A stretch of 35,539 nt of DNA from Thermaceae bacterium (GCA_015490435.1 WFXV01000052.1:1-35539); one strand, 5' to 3'; shown: positions 5,340 through 14,691, counted from the stretch's first letter. Notes: generated by a model not told the origin, from the sequence alone. Translations and numbers: made by a program.

Positions 5340-7982
5340 CTAGGTGGCCCAGTAGATCCGGCTCCCGGTGGGCGACTTCTCCACCACCAGCCGCTCCGGG
5401 ATCCGCTCCGCGAGCTCCGCCACGTGGGTGACGATGCCCACGAGCCGGCCGCGGGTGGGCAGGGTCTCGAGCACACCCGCGGCGAACTCCAGGGTTTCCC
5501 GGTCGAGCGTGCCGAACCCCTCGTCGAGGAAGAGCGCCCCCAGCTTGCCGTCGGAAAGCCGCTCGGAGAGCGCGAGGGCGAGCGCCAGGGAGGCCAGGAA
5601 GGACTCGCCCCCAGAAAGCGTGCGCACCGGGCGGACGCTCTTCGTCCAGGTATCCTCGACGAAGTAGTCGCCGCCCTCGGCGAGCAGGCGGTAGCGGTTT
5701 TGGTAGAGCTCGGCGAGGATCGCGGAGGCCCGCTCCACCAGGCCGCGCTGGTAGTGGTGGATCAGGTACTCGGGGAAGCGGTCCGAGCGCAGGTCCGTGA
5801 CCAGTTTCTCCCAGACCCGGAGCTCCTGGGTGAGCTCGGCCCGCTCCTTCTCGAGCGCCTTCCGCCGCTTTTCCTCGGCCTCGAGGCGCCGGAGCCGCTC
5901 GCCGAGCTCTCCCACCTCGCCGCTCAGGCGCAGGACCTGGGACTTGAGGCCCTCGGTTCGCTCCCTCGCCTCCTTGAGCGCGGCGGGGCTTGGGGCCTCT
6001 TCGCCTTTGAGCGCGTCCTCGAGCGCCCGCACCTTGGCGGAAAGGGCCTCCCGCGCCTTTTGGTAGCGCTCGAGCTCCTTCAATAGCTCGGTCCGCTCCG
6101 CCTCCGGCAGGGCGCTCGCCTTGAGCTCGGCGGCGTCCTCGAACCCGGCCTCGGCGAGCCGCGCCTCGAAGAGGCCCTGCAGCGCCTCCCGGGCCCGCTC
6201 GGCCTCAAAAAGCCGCTCGGAAAGCCCGGCGAGCGCACGCTCGAGCTCGCCCTGCTCCTTTTCCAGCGCCTCCTTCTGGGAAACCGCGGCCTTCAAGTCG
6301 GCCTGTTCAGCCCGGATCCGGGAAAGCCGTGCCTCGGGATCCTCCTCCCCGAGCTCCCGAACGAGCCCCCGGGCCATGGCGGCGAGCCTGGCCTCGACCT
6401 CGAAGGCGGAGGGGAGCCCGGCCTTGCGCTCCCCGAGCGCCTTTTCCAGCTCCGAAAGCTCGCGGGCGAGCTTTTCCGCGTGCATCTCTTTGGCCCGCTT
6501 CTCCGAGCGCAGGGCGCGGTACTCGTCGCGAAGCGCCTCCACCCGCGCTTTGAGCTCCTCGACCCGGGCGCGAAGGGGGCCGAGCGCGCCCGGCCCCTCG
6601 GGCCTGGGCGGCGGCACCTGGACGACCTGGCCGCACAGGGGGCAGGGCTCGCCGGGCCTCAGGTGCTCGTGGTAGGCGGCGAGCCCTGCCTTGAGCTCGG
6701 CGTCCTTGAGCCTGGCCTCGGCCGCCTTCAGCTCCTCCCCAAGCTTCGCCCCTCGCTCGACGAGCTCGGCCATCCGCTTTTCGAGCGCCTCGGCCGCCCG
6801 CTTCGCCTCCTCGAGCTCCCCCCGCAACCGCTCGGCGCGCCGCCGTTCCCGCGCGAGCTCGGCATGGCTCCTTCGCATCTCGAGGAGCTCCTGCACCGCG
6901 AGAGCGTCGAAGGGAAGCACCTCTCCCTCACCCTCGGGCCGGCCCAGCCGGGAGAGCCAGCGACGCTTTTCGAGGAGGCCCTTGAGCCGCGCCTCCTCCT
7001 CCAGCAGGCCGGCGAGCCGCTCGGGGTCCGCCTTTTTTGCGACCTCGCGGAGCCTTTCGCGGAGTTTTTCGAGCCGCCCTTCGAGGGCGCCCTTCTCTGC
7101 CCGGATCTTCTCGATGCGCCTTGCCTCTTCCTCGAGCCTTGCGAGCTCGGGGATCAGCCGGGCCGCCGCCTCCGCCCGGGAAAGCCGCTTTTCGAGCCCG
7201 GCCATCTCCTCCTCGCGGGCGCGGAGCGCGGCGAGCGCCCGCCGGGCCTCGGCGAGCTCCTGGAACCGCTCGGCGAGGTTTTGAAGCCGGGCGAGCGCCT
7301 TCTCCGCCTTAGCGAGCTCGCCCTCCCTTCGCTTGAGCTCGGCCCGCTTCGATTCCAGGGCCTCGCGGAGCGCGTCCAGGGGCTCCCCCTCCGCGAGCCC
7401 GGCGAGCTCGCCCTCGATGCGCTCGAGCCTCCTCGCCACCCCCTCGCGGTGGAGACTCGCCCGCTCGCGCATGGCGGCGAGGGTCTCGAGGCCAAAAAGC
7501 GAGGCGAGGAGCGCCCGCCGCTCTTTAGGCTCGCCTTTCAAGAAGCGGTCGAACTCCCCCTGGGGCAGGAGGATCGCCCGGGTAAAGGCGTCGAAGGAAA
7601 GCCCGAGCACGCGCTCGAGCCGCTCGTTCAGCGCCTTGACCTTCTCGGTGTCGGGAAGCGCCCGGAACCGCCCGCCTTCCTCCCGCTCAAGCCGATGCTC
7701 GCTCTTTCTCCCCACCGCCCGGGTGACCCTATAGACCCCGTCCCCGGCCTGGAAGACGAGCTGCACCCGGGCCACCTCGGCGCCGGGGTGGACGAGCTCG
7801 CCGTACTTCTTGAAGCCCCTCGGGGTCTTGGCGTAGAGGGCAAAGGCGATCGCGTCCAGGATCGTGGTCTTGCCCGCCCCGGTGGGACCGGTGAGGACGA
7901 AGAGCTCGACGTCGGAGAAATCCACCGCCTGGCGGGTGCGGTAGGGCCCGAAGCCCTCGAGCTCAAGCCGAAGCGGCCGCAT
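5340..7982 (-). CDS. sbcC: Exonuclease subunit SbcC (Rad50-like ATPase)
   Basis: An 880-residue SMC-like ATPase that works with SbcD on DNA ends, hairpins and double-strand breaks. The N-terminal Walker A is GPTGAGKTTILDAIAFALY, and the C-terminus has the ABC signature RTLSGGESFLASLALALAL and a Walker B LFLDEGFGTLD. Between them lie two long coiled-coil arms rich in Glu, Arg, Leu and Ala. At the hinge, GEPCPLCGQVV holds the zinc-hook pair Cys447 and Cys450, through which two molecules join. The ATG at 7982 lies within the last codons of sbcD (20-base overlap), so the two are co-translated. It is the fourth gene of the nurA-herA-sbcD-sbcC block. Confidence 0.95.
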   Translation of the reverse strand: MRPLRLELEGFGPYRTRQAVDFSDVELFVLTGPTGAGKTTILDAIAFALYAKTPRGFKKYGELVHPGAEVARVQLVFQAGDGVYRVTRAVGRKSEHRLEREEGGRFRALPDTEKVKALNERLERVLGLSFDAFTRAILLPQGEFDRFLKGEPKERRALLASLFGLETLAAMRERASLHREGVARRLERIEGELAGLAEGEPLDALREALESKRAELKRREGELAKAEKALARLQNLAERFQELAEARRALAALRAREEEMAGLEKRLSRAEAAARLIPELARLEEEARRIEKIRAEKGALEGRLEKLRERLREVAKKADPERLAGLLEEEARLKGLLEKRRWLSRLGRPEGEGEVLPFDALAVQELLEMRRSHAELARERRRAERLRGELEEAKRAAEALEKRMAELVERGAKLGEELKAAEARLKDAELKAGLAAYHEHLRPGEPCPLCGQVVQVPPPRPEGPGALGPLRARVEELKARVEALRDEYRALRSEKRAKEMHAEKLARELSELEKALGERKAGLPSAFEVEARLAAMARGLVRELGEEDPEARLSRIRAEQADLKAAVSQKEALEKEQGELERALAGLSERLFEAERAREALQGLFEARLAEAGFEDAAELKASALPEAERTELLKELERYQKAREALSAKVRALEDALKGEEAPSPAALKEARERTEGLKSQVLRLSGEVGELGERLRRLEAEEKRRKALEKERAELTQELRVWEKLVTDLRSDRFPEYLIHHYQRGLVERASAILAELYQNRYRLLAEGGDYFVEDTWTKSVRPVRTLSGGESFLASLALALALSERLSDGKLGALFLDEGFGTLDRETLEFAAGVLETLPTRGRLVGIVTHVAELAERIPERLVVEKSPTGSRIYWAT

Positions 7983-9129
7983 CCTCCGCCTCCTCCCGGG
8001 CCCGGCGGAAGGCCCTGATAAGCGCCTCCTCCGGCGCCTCGCCGTAGGTCTCCTCGTGGTAGCGGCGGTAAGCCTCCTCGACCCCGAGCACCTCGGCCTC
8101 AGCAGACCCGCTCCCCTCCCGCGCGTCCTCGACCTCGAAGACCACCTCGAGCAGGTGGGGGTTTTCGGAAAGGAGCCGCTCCCTGAGGACCGGATCCGGC
8201 CGCCCCTTTAGGGCGAGCTTCGCGTAGCCGGGAAAGCGCTCGAGCTCAAGCGCCCTCCGCTCGAGCTCCTCGAGGGAGAAGCGGAAGGTCTTGAGCGGCT
8301 TGCCCCAGCGCGCCTGGATCTCTTCCAAAACCCGCGCGGGCCTTCCCGGCTCGAGCTCGAGGAGGATCGCCCCCCGGGGCGCGTCCTCCCCCTCGCCGAA
8401 GTCAAGCTGGATCAAGGAGCCCGCGTAGTACGCGAGGGGCGCGTCCGAGACCCGCTGCTGCCGGTGGATGTGCCCGAGCGCCACGTACCCCGCCCCGGTG
8501 GGCAGCGCCTCCGCCGGCACCGCGTAGCTATTCCCCACGTAGAAGGTGAACTCGCCCCCGCCGAGCTTCAGGTTCGCCCCCTCCAGGGTGAGGTGGCCGA
8601 CCAGAAGGTTCGCCGTCCTTGGGGAAAAGCCCCGGGCGAGGTTTTCGAGCACCTTCCGCATCCGCTCGGCGTAGGCGAGCTGCTGCTCCCCGACGTCCTT
8701 CTCCATGAGCTCGGCGGCCTTCACCAGCCGGCGCTCGGAGAGAAAGGGAAGGAGCGCGGCCCGGAGGGCGCCCCGCTCGCGCACCCCGCCCTCCTCGAAG
8801 AAGCGGAGCTCGGCCTCGATCTCGGCGCCGAAGAGCCCGAGCACCCCCCGCCAGGCGGCGATCCGCGCCCGGGGGTCGTGGTTGCCGGCGACCCCGAGGA
8901 GGGGGACGCCGAGCTCCTTCAGGCGCATCAAGAAGTCGAAGAAGACCGCCTCCGCCTCGGCCGGGACCTGGGGCCGGTCGAAGAGGTCGCCGGCGGCGAC
9001 GAGGAGCTCAACCCGCTCCTCCTCGACGATCTTGAGGACCTCCTCCAAGGCGGCGGCGATCTCCGGGGTGCGGTCCACCCCCTTCAGGGTCTTGCCCAGG
9101 TGCCAGTCGGCGGTGTGCAGGATCCTCAT
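7963..9129 (-). CDS. sbcD: Exonuclease subunit SbcD (Mre11-like nuclease)
   Basis: A 388-residue metallophosphoesterase-type nuclease. The phosphoesterase motifs are in order: HTADWHLGKTL, AAGDLFDRP, GVAGNHDPRAR and, later, GHIHRQQ; these bind the two manganese ions. It forms a complex with SbcC and trims DNA ends and opens hairpins. The start ATG at 9129 overlaps the TGA stop of herA (ATGA), and the end overlaps sbcC by 20 bases, so the three genes are translationally coupled. Confidence 0.95.
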   Translation of the reverse strand: MRILHTADWHLGKTLKGVDRTPEIAAALEEVLKIVEEERVELLVAAGDLFDRPQVPAEAEAVFFDFLMRLKELGVPLLGVAGNHDPRARIAAWRGVLGLFGAEIEAELRFFEEGGVRERGALRAALLPFLSERRLVKAAELMEKDVGEQQLAYAERMRKVLENLARGFSPRTANLLVGHLTLEGANLKLGGGEFTFYVGNSYAVPAEALPTGAGYVALGHIHRQQRVSDAPLAYYAGSLIQLDFGEGEDAPRGAILLELEPGRPARVLEEIQARWGKPLKTFRFSLEELERRALELERFPGYAKLALKGRPDPVLRERLLSENPHLLEVVFEVEDAREGSGSAEAEVLGVEEAYRRYHEETYGEAPEEALIRAFRRAREEAEDAAASA

Positions 9130-10841
9130 AGGTCGAGCTCGTCCCGTAGGGTCTTGGCGGAGACGTCCTCCGCCACCTCGCTTTGCTTGGTGGCCCAGGC
9201 GGGGAAGGGGAAGGTGACGAGTTGGGGCACCGGCACCTCGGGCTGCTGCAAGATCACCGCCCCCTGGGGCAGGATCAGCGCCCGCTCCCGGAAGGCCCCG
9301 GGCAGGTAGCGGTACTCGGGCCGCTCGGCCTCGGCGGCGTCGAGCCGGCCCACCACCCGGATGGCGGCGTTCGCCACCACCCGCCGCTCGACCTCGCTCG
9401 CGGTCTGCTGCGCCCCGATCAGGATCACCCCGAGGGAACGGCCGCGCTCGGCGATGTCGAGGAGGATGTCCTTGATCGGGCTCTCCCCATCCCGGGGGGC
9501 ATACTTGTTGAGCTCATCCAGCACCACGAAGACCTTGCCCCGGTAGCGGTTTTCCTCCTTGGCGGTGAAGACCTCCTTGAGGAGCGAGCCGACCACGAAC
9601 ATCTGCGCCTGGGGCGCGAGCCGGTGGATGTCCACCACGTTGAGCTGGCGGTCGCTCTTCAAGGGGTCCGGGGGCCGGCCCGGCCGGTCGCCCCGGATCA
9701 GCCGGCGCACGTGCTTCGCCGCCGCCCGGAGCCGGCGGATGAAGGCCTGCAGCGTCCCGGTGTGCTGGCGGGCGATCCAGCGGGGGTCGCCCTTCGCCTC
9801 CTCGCCCTCGGCCTCGTTGCCGAGGAGCTTGGCCTCGAGGTAGAGGACCAGGTCGTCGAAGGTGGAAAGCGCCACCTTGCCGAGCGCGTCGAAGGTGACC
9901 GGCGCGGCCTCGGCCCCCTCCCAGTCGTCCACCAAGAGGGCTGGCCCCTCCTGGTCGCGGGCGAGCTGGGCGAGGCGCAGGGTGACGTGGTCGATCAAAA
10001 AGCCGAGGTTGGTCATCGCCCCCCGGTCGGCGAAGAGGTAGGGAAGTAGCCCCTCCCGGGCGAACTGGACCAGGTCCCAGTGGTAGGGGATCACCCCCTC
10101 GTGGCGCCCGCTGGTCTCGGGAATGAGCTCCCCCTCCCCGGGGGCGAAGCGGGGCGGGGCAAAAAGCCCCACGCTGTCGAAGGGCTCGGCGGGCAGGCCG
10201 AGGGCGCGGTAGGCCTCCCGGTCCTCGTCTTTAAGCAGGGCGTTCGGGCGGTCGAGGTAGAAGAGGTCCTGGCCCTTGACGTTGAAGATCAGCGTGCGGG
10301 CGCTGGCGGCGTCCTTCAAGACCCCGCTTCGGTAGAGGGAAAAGAGCAAGAAGAGCGCGTAGCTCGTCTTCGCCGCCACCCCCGAGATCCCCGAGATGTT
10401 CACGTGGCCGCCCCGGCGGCCGTCCAGGAACTCGAGGTTCACGTAGGCCGGCTCACCGTTCCTGAGGAGCCCCACCGGGAGCCGCTCCCGCATCCGCTCG
10501 TAGTAAAGCGCCTCGAGCAACCGCTCGCCCCGGGCCAGGTAGACGGGGGCGCCGGGCTCGGGGGGGAGATAGTCCTCGGGCTCGAGCCGGGTGACGGTGA
10601 CGTGGGCGACGTAGGCGGTGTTCACCGGGAGGACGTTCTCCCGCACGAGGAAAGCGTCCGAGTCGAACTGGCTGCCCTCGTGCAGCTTCATCACCCGGTC
10701 CACCATGCCGTAGTAGCGGACGCCGCCGCTTTCGGCAAAGACCAGGTCATCCAGGCGGAGCAGCCCGCCCTCCTCGACGCCCACCCAGAACTCGAGCGGG
10801 GTCGATTCCCGCCGGCCGAGGACCACGCCCACCGGTTCCAT
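9126..10841 (-). CDS. HerA-like DNA translocase ATPase
   Basis: A 571-residue protein of the HerA/FtsK superfamily. Its N-terminus (residues about 1-95) looks like the HAS-barrel domain of HerA. The P-loop region reads NISGISGVAAKTSYALF, and Walker B reads KVFVVLDELNKYAP. Further motifs GVILIGAQQTASEVE and AAIRVVGRLDAAEAE resemble the sensor and arginine-finger region. HerA hexamers push DNA into the NurA nuclease to make 3' single strands for recombination. It follows nurA after 12 bases and overlaps sbcD by four bases. The P-loop is unusual: alanine stands where the glycine before lysine is expected, and there is one extra residue. Confidence 0.85.
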   Translation of the reverse strand: MEPVGVVLGRRESTPLEFWVGVEEGGLLRLDDLVFAESGGVRYYGMVDRVMKLHEGSQFDSDAFLVRENVLPVNTAYVAHVTVTRLEPEDYLPPEPGAPVYLARGERLLEALYYERMRERLPVGLLRNGEPAYVNLEFLDGRRGGHVNISGISGVAAKTSYALFLLFSLYRSGVLKDAASARTLIFNVKGQDLFYLDRPNALLKDEDREAYRALGLPAEPFDSVGLFAPPRFAPGEGELIPETSGRHEGVIPYHWDLVQFAREGLLPYLFADRGAMTNLGFLIDHVTLRLAQLARDQEGPALLVDDWEGAEAAPVTFDALGKVALSTFDDLVLYLEAKLLGNEAEGEEAKGDPRWIARQHTGTLQAFIRRLRAAAKHVRRLIRGDRPGRPPDPLKSDRQLNVVDIHRLAPQAQMFVVGSLLKEVFTAKEENRYRGKVFVVLDELNKYAPRDGESPIKDILLDIAERGRSLGVILIGAQQTASEVERRVVANAAIRVVGRLDAAEAERPEYRYLPGAFRERALILPQGAVILQQPEVPVPQLVTFPFPAWATKQSEVAEDVSAKTLRDELDL

Positions 10842-10853
10842 CGCGGAACTATC

Positions 10854-11783
10854 CTAACCGGCGAAGAGGCGAAAGAGGCGCCGGCGGAGGAGGTCCCGGC
10901 TCCCGAGCCGGCGCCTAAGCTCGCGCTCGAGCCCCCCCACCGGCAGAAGGTTCGCCGGCGCCCGGGGGTCGCGGTAGGGCGAGGAGGCGAGCCGGGTGAG
11001 CACGAAGAGCGCGTGGGCCGCGAGGGTTCGGGCCTCCTCGAGCTCCCCGGCGTCGGTCTCGACCCGCACCAGTCCGGCGCTTTGCGCATACGGCGGGGAG
11101 GGTTCCAGGGGAAGGCGCTGGTACCAGCTGAAAAAGTCCCTCGGGGTGCGGCGGGCGGCGGCCGGGACCCGGAAGACCGGGGTGCGCTCGCCGGGGCCGA
11201 GCTCGGCGAGGATCCCCGCCCGCTCCCCGTCCAGGTAGCGGCGGAAAAAGCTCTTGACGTAGCCGAGCCGGGGCGGGCCAAAGGCGGTTTCCTTGGGGAA
11301 GAAAAGCGGCCCGTCGTGGAAGAGGAGGGCGTCCGGGTGGACCTCGGCGAGGCGCTGGCCGAGGGCCCACTCCGCCTTGCGCCTGAGCTCCCGGGCAGCC
11401 GCGAGCAGCTCCTCCCGGGAGGCGGCGGGGACCTCGAGCGGCCGGTAGGCCGGGCCCCCGGGGAGCTCTAGGGGAAACGCCGCCGGCGAGACGAAGACCC
11501 TCTGCACCAAGGCCGGCTCGGCCAGGCGGATTCCTTCCTCGCCCCGCACCACCGCCCCCACCGCGTAGCTGAAGAGCACGCCGGGGAAGCGGTCCTCCAC
11601 CCAGACGAAGGCGTCCACCCGCTCCACCCCGTCGACGAAGATCCAGGGACCGGGGTGGGGCTGGGCCCCAGCGCGGGGCGCCCAGGGGCCGGGCTCGGCC
11701 GGCTCGGCGGGGACCGCCGTCGCCTCCTCCGGCCCCTCGTGGACGCCGTAGTCGGGCTCCCAGGCCTCGACGCGGAGCCGCAT
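10854..11783 (-). CDS. nurA: NurA-domain 5'-3' nuclease
   Basis: A 309-residue NurA-family nuclease. The sequence shows the RNase H-like active-site segments in order: WIFVDGVERVDAF (Asp51), ALLFHDGPLFFP, and the C-terminal PYRDPRAPANLLPVGGLERELR, which is very typical of NurA. A middle segment GYVKSFFRRYL is also conserved. NurA dimers sit on the HerA hexamer and degrade one strand of DNA ends. It starts five bases after the TPR gene and is directly followed by herA, sbcD and sbcC, giving the same four-gene set used for end resection in archaea. Confidence 0.9.
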   Translation of the reverse strand: MRLRVEAWEPDYGVHEGPEEATAVPAEPAEPGPWAPRAGAQPHPGPWIFVDGVERVDAFVWVEDRFPGVLFSYAVGAVVRGEEGIRLAEPALVQRVFVSPAAFPLELPGGPAYRPLEVPAASREELLAAARELRRKAEWALGQRLAEVHPDALLFHDGPLFFPKETAFGPPRLGYVKSFFRRYLDGERAGILAELGPGERTPVFRVPAAARRTPRDFFSWYQRLPLEPSPPYAQSAGLVRVETDAGELEEARTLAAHALFVLTRLASSPYRDPRAPANLLPVGGLERELRRRLGSRDLLRRRLFRLFAG

Positions 11784-11788
11784 CCCCC

Positions 11789-12862
11789 TTATTTTTCCAG
11801 CCGCGCGAGCGCTTCCTTGGCCTTTTGGTGTTCGGGGTCGAGCTTGAGCGCCTCCCGGTACTGCGCCCGGGCGCCCTCGAGGTCCCCGAGCTTCTCGTTG
11901 GCCACCCCGAGCCAGTAGCGGTAGTCGGCGTTCTTGGAGGCGAGGACCACCGCCTTGGTGAAGAAGAAGCGGGCTTCCTTGGCCTGGCCGAGCTCGAGGT
12001 GGGCCTGGCCCAGGTAGAAGTAGGCCTCGGGGTAGGCGAGCGGGGCGAGCTCCACCGCCTTCTTCAAGGCGGCGATGGCCCCGGCGAAGTCGCCCTTCTT
12101 GAGCCGCACCTGCCCCAGGTAGTCCCAGGCCAGGCTGTTTTCGGGATCGAGGCGCACCGCCTCGGTGAGCACCTCTTCCGCCCGGTCGAGCTCGCCCTTG
12201 ACCGCGAGCAAGGCCCCGAGCCGCGCGCGGTAGTAGGGCTCCTCGGGAGCCGCCCGGACCGCCTCCTCGAGCGCCGCCACCGCCTCCTCGAGCTTGCCCT
12301 GGGCGAGGTAGGCGAGGGCGAGGTTGTAGCGGATCTGGGCGTTCTGGGGGTCGAGCTCGGCCGCCTTCTTGAAGGCCGCGATCGCCTGCTCGTGGTTGCC
12401 GAGGGCCTCCTCGATCACCCCCTCGAGGTTGTAGACCGCCGCGTCCTCGGGGGCGATCCGCTTGGCGTCGGCGAGGACGCTCTTGGCCTTGGCGAGCTGG
12501 AGCTTTTTGAGGGCGGGGTCCTCGCTCTCGCCGGCGAGCTCGAGGTAGGCCTTCGCCAGCGCCAGGTAGGCGGGCAGGAACCTGGCGTCGAGGGCGATCG
12601 CCCGCTTCAGGTTCTCCACCGCGGGGTTCAAAAGTCCGAGCTTGAGCTGCACCCGGCCGAGCCCGTAAAGCGCCCGGGGGTTGTTCGGATCCTTCTTCAC
12701 CGCCTGCTTGTAGGCGATGAAGGAGGCGTCGTAGGCGCCTTCGGCGTAGTACTTGTTGCCGAGCAGCATCCAGGCCTCGGGGGTGAGGTCCTTGGCCTCT
12801 TGCTGGGCCAGCCCGGCGCCCAGGAGGAGGGCGAGGAGTAGGGGGACGATTCGGTTCCGCAT
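11789..12862 (-). CDS. Secreted or periplasmic tetratricopeptide-repeat protein
   Basis: A 357-residue protein with an N-terminal signal peptide (charged start, LLLALLLGAGLAQ, likely cleavage near residue 19). From about residue 28 to the end it consists of roughly nine tetratricopeptide repeats, for example AALEEAVRAAPEEPYYRARLG-type helices and repeated A-hydrophobic-x-x-D-P motifs. TPR arrays bind other proteins; the partner is unknown. AGGAGG lies just before ATG 12862. It is placed nine bases after hslU and five before nurA, so it joins the proteolysis and repair genes in one transcript, though an exported scaffold has no evident role in either. Confidence 0.88.
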   Translation of the reverse strand: MRNRIVPLLLALLLGAGLAQQEAKDLTPEAWMLLGNKYYAEGAYDASFIAYKQAVKKDPNNPRALYGLGRVQLKLGLLNPAVENLKRAIALDARFLPAYLALAKAYLELAGESEDPALKKLQLAKAKSVLADAKRIAPEDAAVYNLEGVIEEALGNHEQAIAAFKKAAELDPQNAQIRYNLALAYLAQGKLEEAVAALEEAVRAAPEEPYYRARLGALLAVKGELDRAEEVLTEAVRLDPENSLAWDYLGQVRLKKGDFAGAIAALKKAVELAPLAYPEAYFYLGQAHLELGQAKEARFFFTKAVVLASKNADYRYWLGVANEKLGDLEGARAQYREALKLDPEHQKAKEALARLEK

Positions 12863-12871
12863 GCGTGCCTC

Positions 12872-14128
12872 CTAGAGAATGTACCGGGAGAGGTCCTCCC
12901 GCTCGAAAACCGGGAGCAGCCGCTCCGCGACGTAGGCCTCGGTGATGGTGACCCGCCCGAGACCGGTCTCAAAGCTGATCTCCTCGAGCACCCGCTCGAG
13001 CACGGTGTGAAGCCTGCGCGCCCCGATGTCCTCGAGCTCCTGGTTGGCCCGGTGGGCGAACCGGGCCACCGCCCGGATCGCCTCCGGGGTGAACTCGACC
13101 TCGGTGCCGTCGGCGGCGAGCAAGGCGGTGTACTGGCGGATCAGCGAGGACTCGGTCTGGGTCAGGATCCGCTCGAAGTCCTCGGCGGTAAGGGGCTTGA
13201 GCTCGACCCGGATGGGAAACCGCCCCTGGAGTTCGGGGATGAGATCAGTGGGCTTGGCCACGTGGAAGGCCCCGGCCCCGATGAAGAGCACGTGCTCGGT
13301 GGAGATGGGGCCGAGCCGGGTGTTCACCACGGTCCCCTCGACGATCGGGAGGAGGTCCCGCTGCACCCCCTCGCCGGAGACGTCGGGGCCGCGCACCCCG
13401 TCCTTGGAGGCGATCTTGTCGATCTCGTCGATGAAGACGATGCCGTCTTCCTGGGCCCGCCGGGCCGCCTCCTGGCTCACCTCCTCCTTGTCCACCAGGG
13501 TCTCGGCGACCTGGTTCTTGAGCGCCTCCCGCGCCTCCCTGACCCGCATCCGCCGGCGCACCCGGCGGCGGGGCAGGAGGCCGGTGAGCATCTCGGAGAG
13601 GCCCTGCATCATCTGCTCCCCGCCGAGCATGCCCATGAAGGGGAGCTTGGGCTCCTCGGGCACCTCGATCTCAACCAGCCGGTCGTCAACCCGCCCGGAG
13701 GCCACCTCCGAGACCCCCACCCCGAGCAACCCGGCGAGCTCCTCGTTGGCCCGGCGGGTCGCCTCCTCGGCCACCGCCTCGGTCTTCTCCCGCATCACCA
13801 GCTGGTAGGCGACCTCCGCCAGGTCGCGGACGATCGAGTCCACATCGCGGCCGACGTAGCCCACCTCGGTGAACTTGGTGGCCTCCACCTTCAAGAAGGG
13901 CGCCCGGGCGAGGCGCGCAAGCCGCCTCGCGATCTCGGTCTTCCCCACCCCGGTGGGGCCCATCATCAGGATGTTCTTGGGCATGACCTCGCGGGCGAGC
14001 TCGGGGGGCAGCTTCTTGCGCCGGTAGCGGTTCCTGAGCGCTACCGCCACCGCCCGTTTGGCCTCGTCCTGGCCGACCACGTACTTGTCGAGCTCGGCAA
14101 CGATCTCGCGCGGCGTCAACTCGGTCAT
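12872..14128 (-). CDS. hslU: ATP-dependent protease ATPase subunit HslU (ClpY)
   Basis: A 418-residue AAA+ unfoldase that feeds proteins to the HslV peptidase. It begins TPREIVAELDKYVVGQDEAKRAVAVALRNRYRR, the standard HslU start. Walker A is GPTGVGKTEIARRLARL, the pore-loop GYVGRDV follows, Walker B is IVFIDEIDKIA, and it ends in the typical LSRYIL tail that docks into HslV. It is about 25 residues shorter than the Escherichia coli protein, mainly in the intermediate domain. Its ATG overlaps the hslV stop (ATGA). Confidence 0.95.
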   Translation of the reverse strand: MTELTPREIVAELDKYVVGQDEAKRAVAVALRNRYRRKKLPPELAREVMPKNILMMGPTGVGKTEIARRLARLARAPFLKVEATKFTEVGYVGRDVDSIVRDLAEVAYQLVMREKTEAVAEEATRRANEELAGLLGVGVSEVASGRVDDRLVEIEVPEEPKLPFMGMLGGEQMMQGLSEMLTGLLPRRRVRRRMRVREAREALKNQVAETLVDKEEVSQEAARRAQEDGIVFIDEIDKIASKDGVRGPDVSGEGVQRDLLPIVEGTVVNTRLGPISTEHVLFIGAGAFHVAKPTDLIPELQGRFPIRVELKPLTAEDFERILTQTESSLIRQYTALLAADGTEVEFTPEAIRAVARFAHRANQELEDIGARRLHTVLERVLEEISFETGLGRVTITEAYVAERLLPVFEREDLSRYIL

Positions 14129-14667
14129 CGGGCTTCTCCCACGGTGAGCACGGTGATCTCGCCCCCAGAATATAGGTCGATCTCGGCCGCGATGCGAAGG
14201 GCCTTCTCGGCGATCTCGGGGGCCGGGAGCGCGGTCTCGCGCAAAAGCGCCTTGGCCGCGGCGAGCGCGTAGGGCGCCCCGCTCCCCACCCCGAGCACCG
14301 GCTCGTCGGGGGCCAGGACCTCGCCGGTACCCGAGAGCAAGAGCAGTTGCTCGCGGTCGGCGACCACCATCATCGCCTCGAGCTGGCGGAGGATCTTGTC
14401 GGTGCGCCAGAGCTTGACCGTCTCCACCGCCGCCCGCTGGAGGTTGCCGCGGGCCGCCTTGAGCTGCTCCTCGAACTTTTCGAAGAGGGTGAAGGCGTCA
14501 GCGACGCTCCCGGCGAAGCCGGCGAGGACGCCGCCCTCGAGCCGGCGCACCTTGACCGCGCCCCGCTTCATCACCGTCTGGCCCAGGGTCACCTGGCCGT
14601 CCCCCGCGAGGGCGGTCACCCCGTCCCTGCGCACCGCCAGGATGGTGGTCCCGTGCATCGCCGGCAT
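14125..14667 (-). CDS. hslV: ATP-dependent protease peptidase subunit HslV (ClpQ)
   Basis: A 180-residue proteasome-beta-like peptidase. The segment HGTTILAVRRDGVTALAGDGQVTLG carries the double threonine from which processing exposes the catalytic Thr, and RRLEGGVLAGFAGSVADAFTLFEKF is characteristic. HslV forms a double hexamer capped by HslU in the cytoplasm. ATG 14667 is chosen because a TAGCCT box ends seven bases before it; the next ATG at 14658 and a TTG at 14670 are alternatives. It lies 24 bases after trmFO and overlaps hslU by four bases. Confidence 0.92.
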   Translation of the reverse strand: MPAMHGTTILAVRRDGVTALAGDGQVTLGQTVMKRGAVKVRRLEGGVLAGFAGSVADAFTLFEKFEEQLKAARGNLQRAAVETVKLWRTDKILRQLEAMMVVADREQLLLLSGTGEVLAPDEPVLGVGSGAPYALAAAKALLRETALPAPEIAEKALRIAAEIDLYSGGEITVLTVGEAR

Positions 14668-14674
14668 CAAGGGA

Positions 14675-14680
14675 AGGCTA
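14675..14680 (-). promoter_or_regulatory. Possible leaderless -10 box of hslV
   Basis: TAGCCT on the minus strand lies seven bases before ATG 14667 in the 24-base gap after trmFO. It could start a separate hslVU transcript, or the genes may be read from the trmFO promoter. Confidence 0.35.
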
Positions 14681-14691
14681 CCGGCGGGCGG

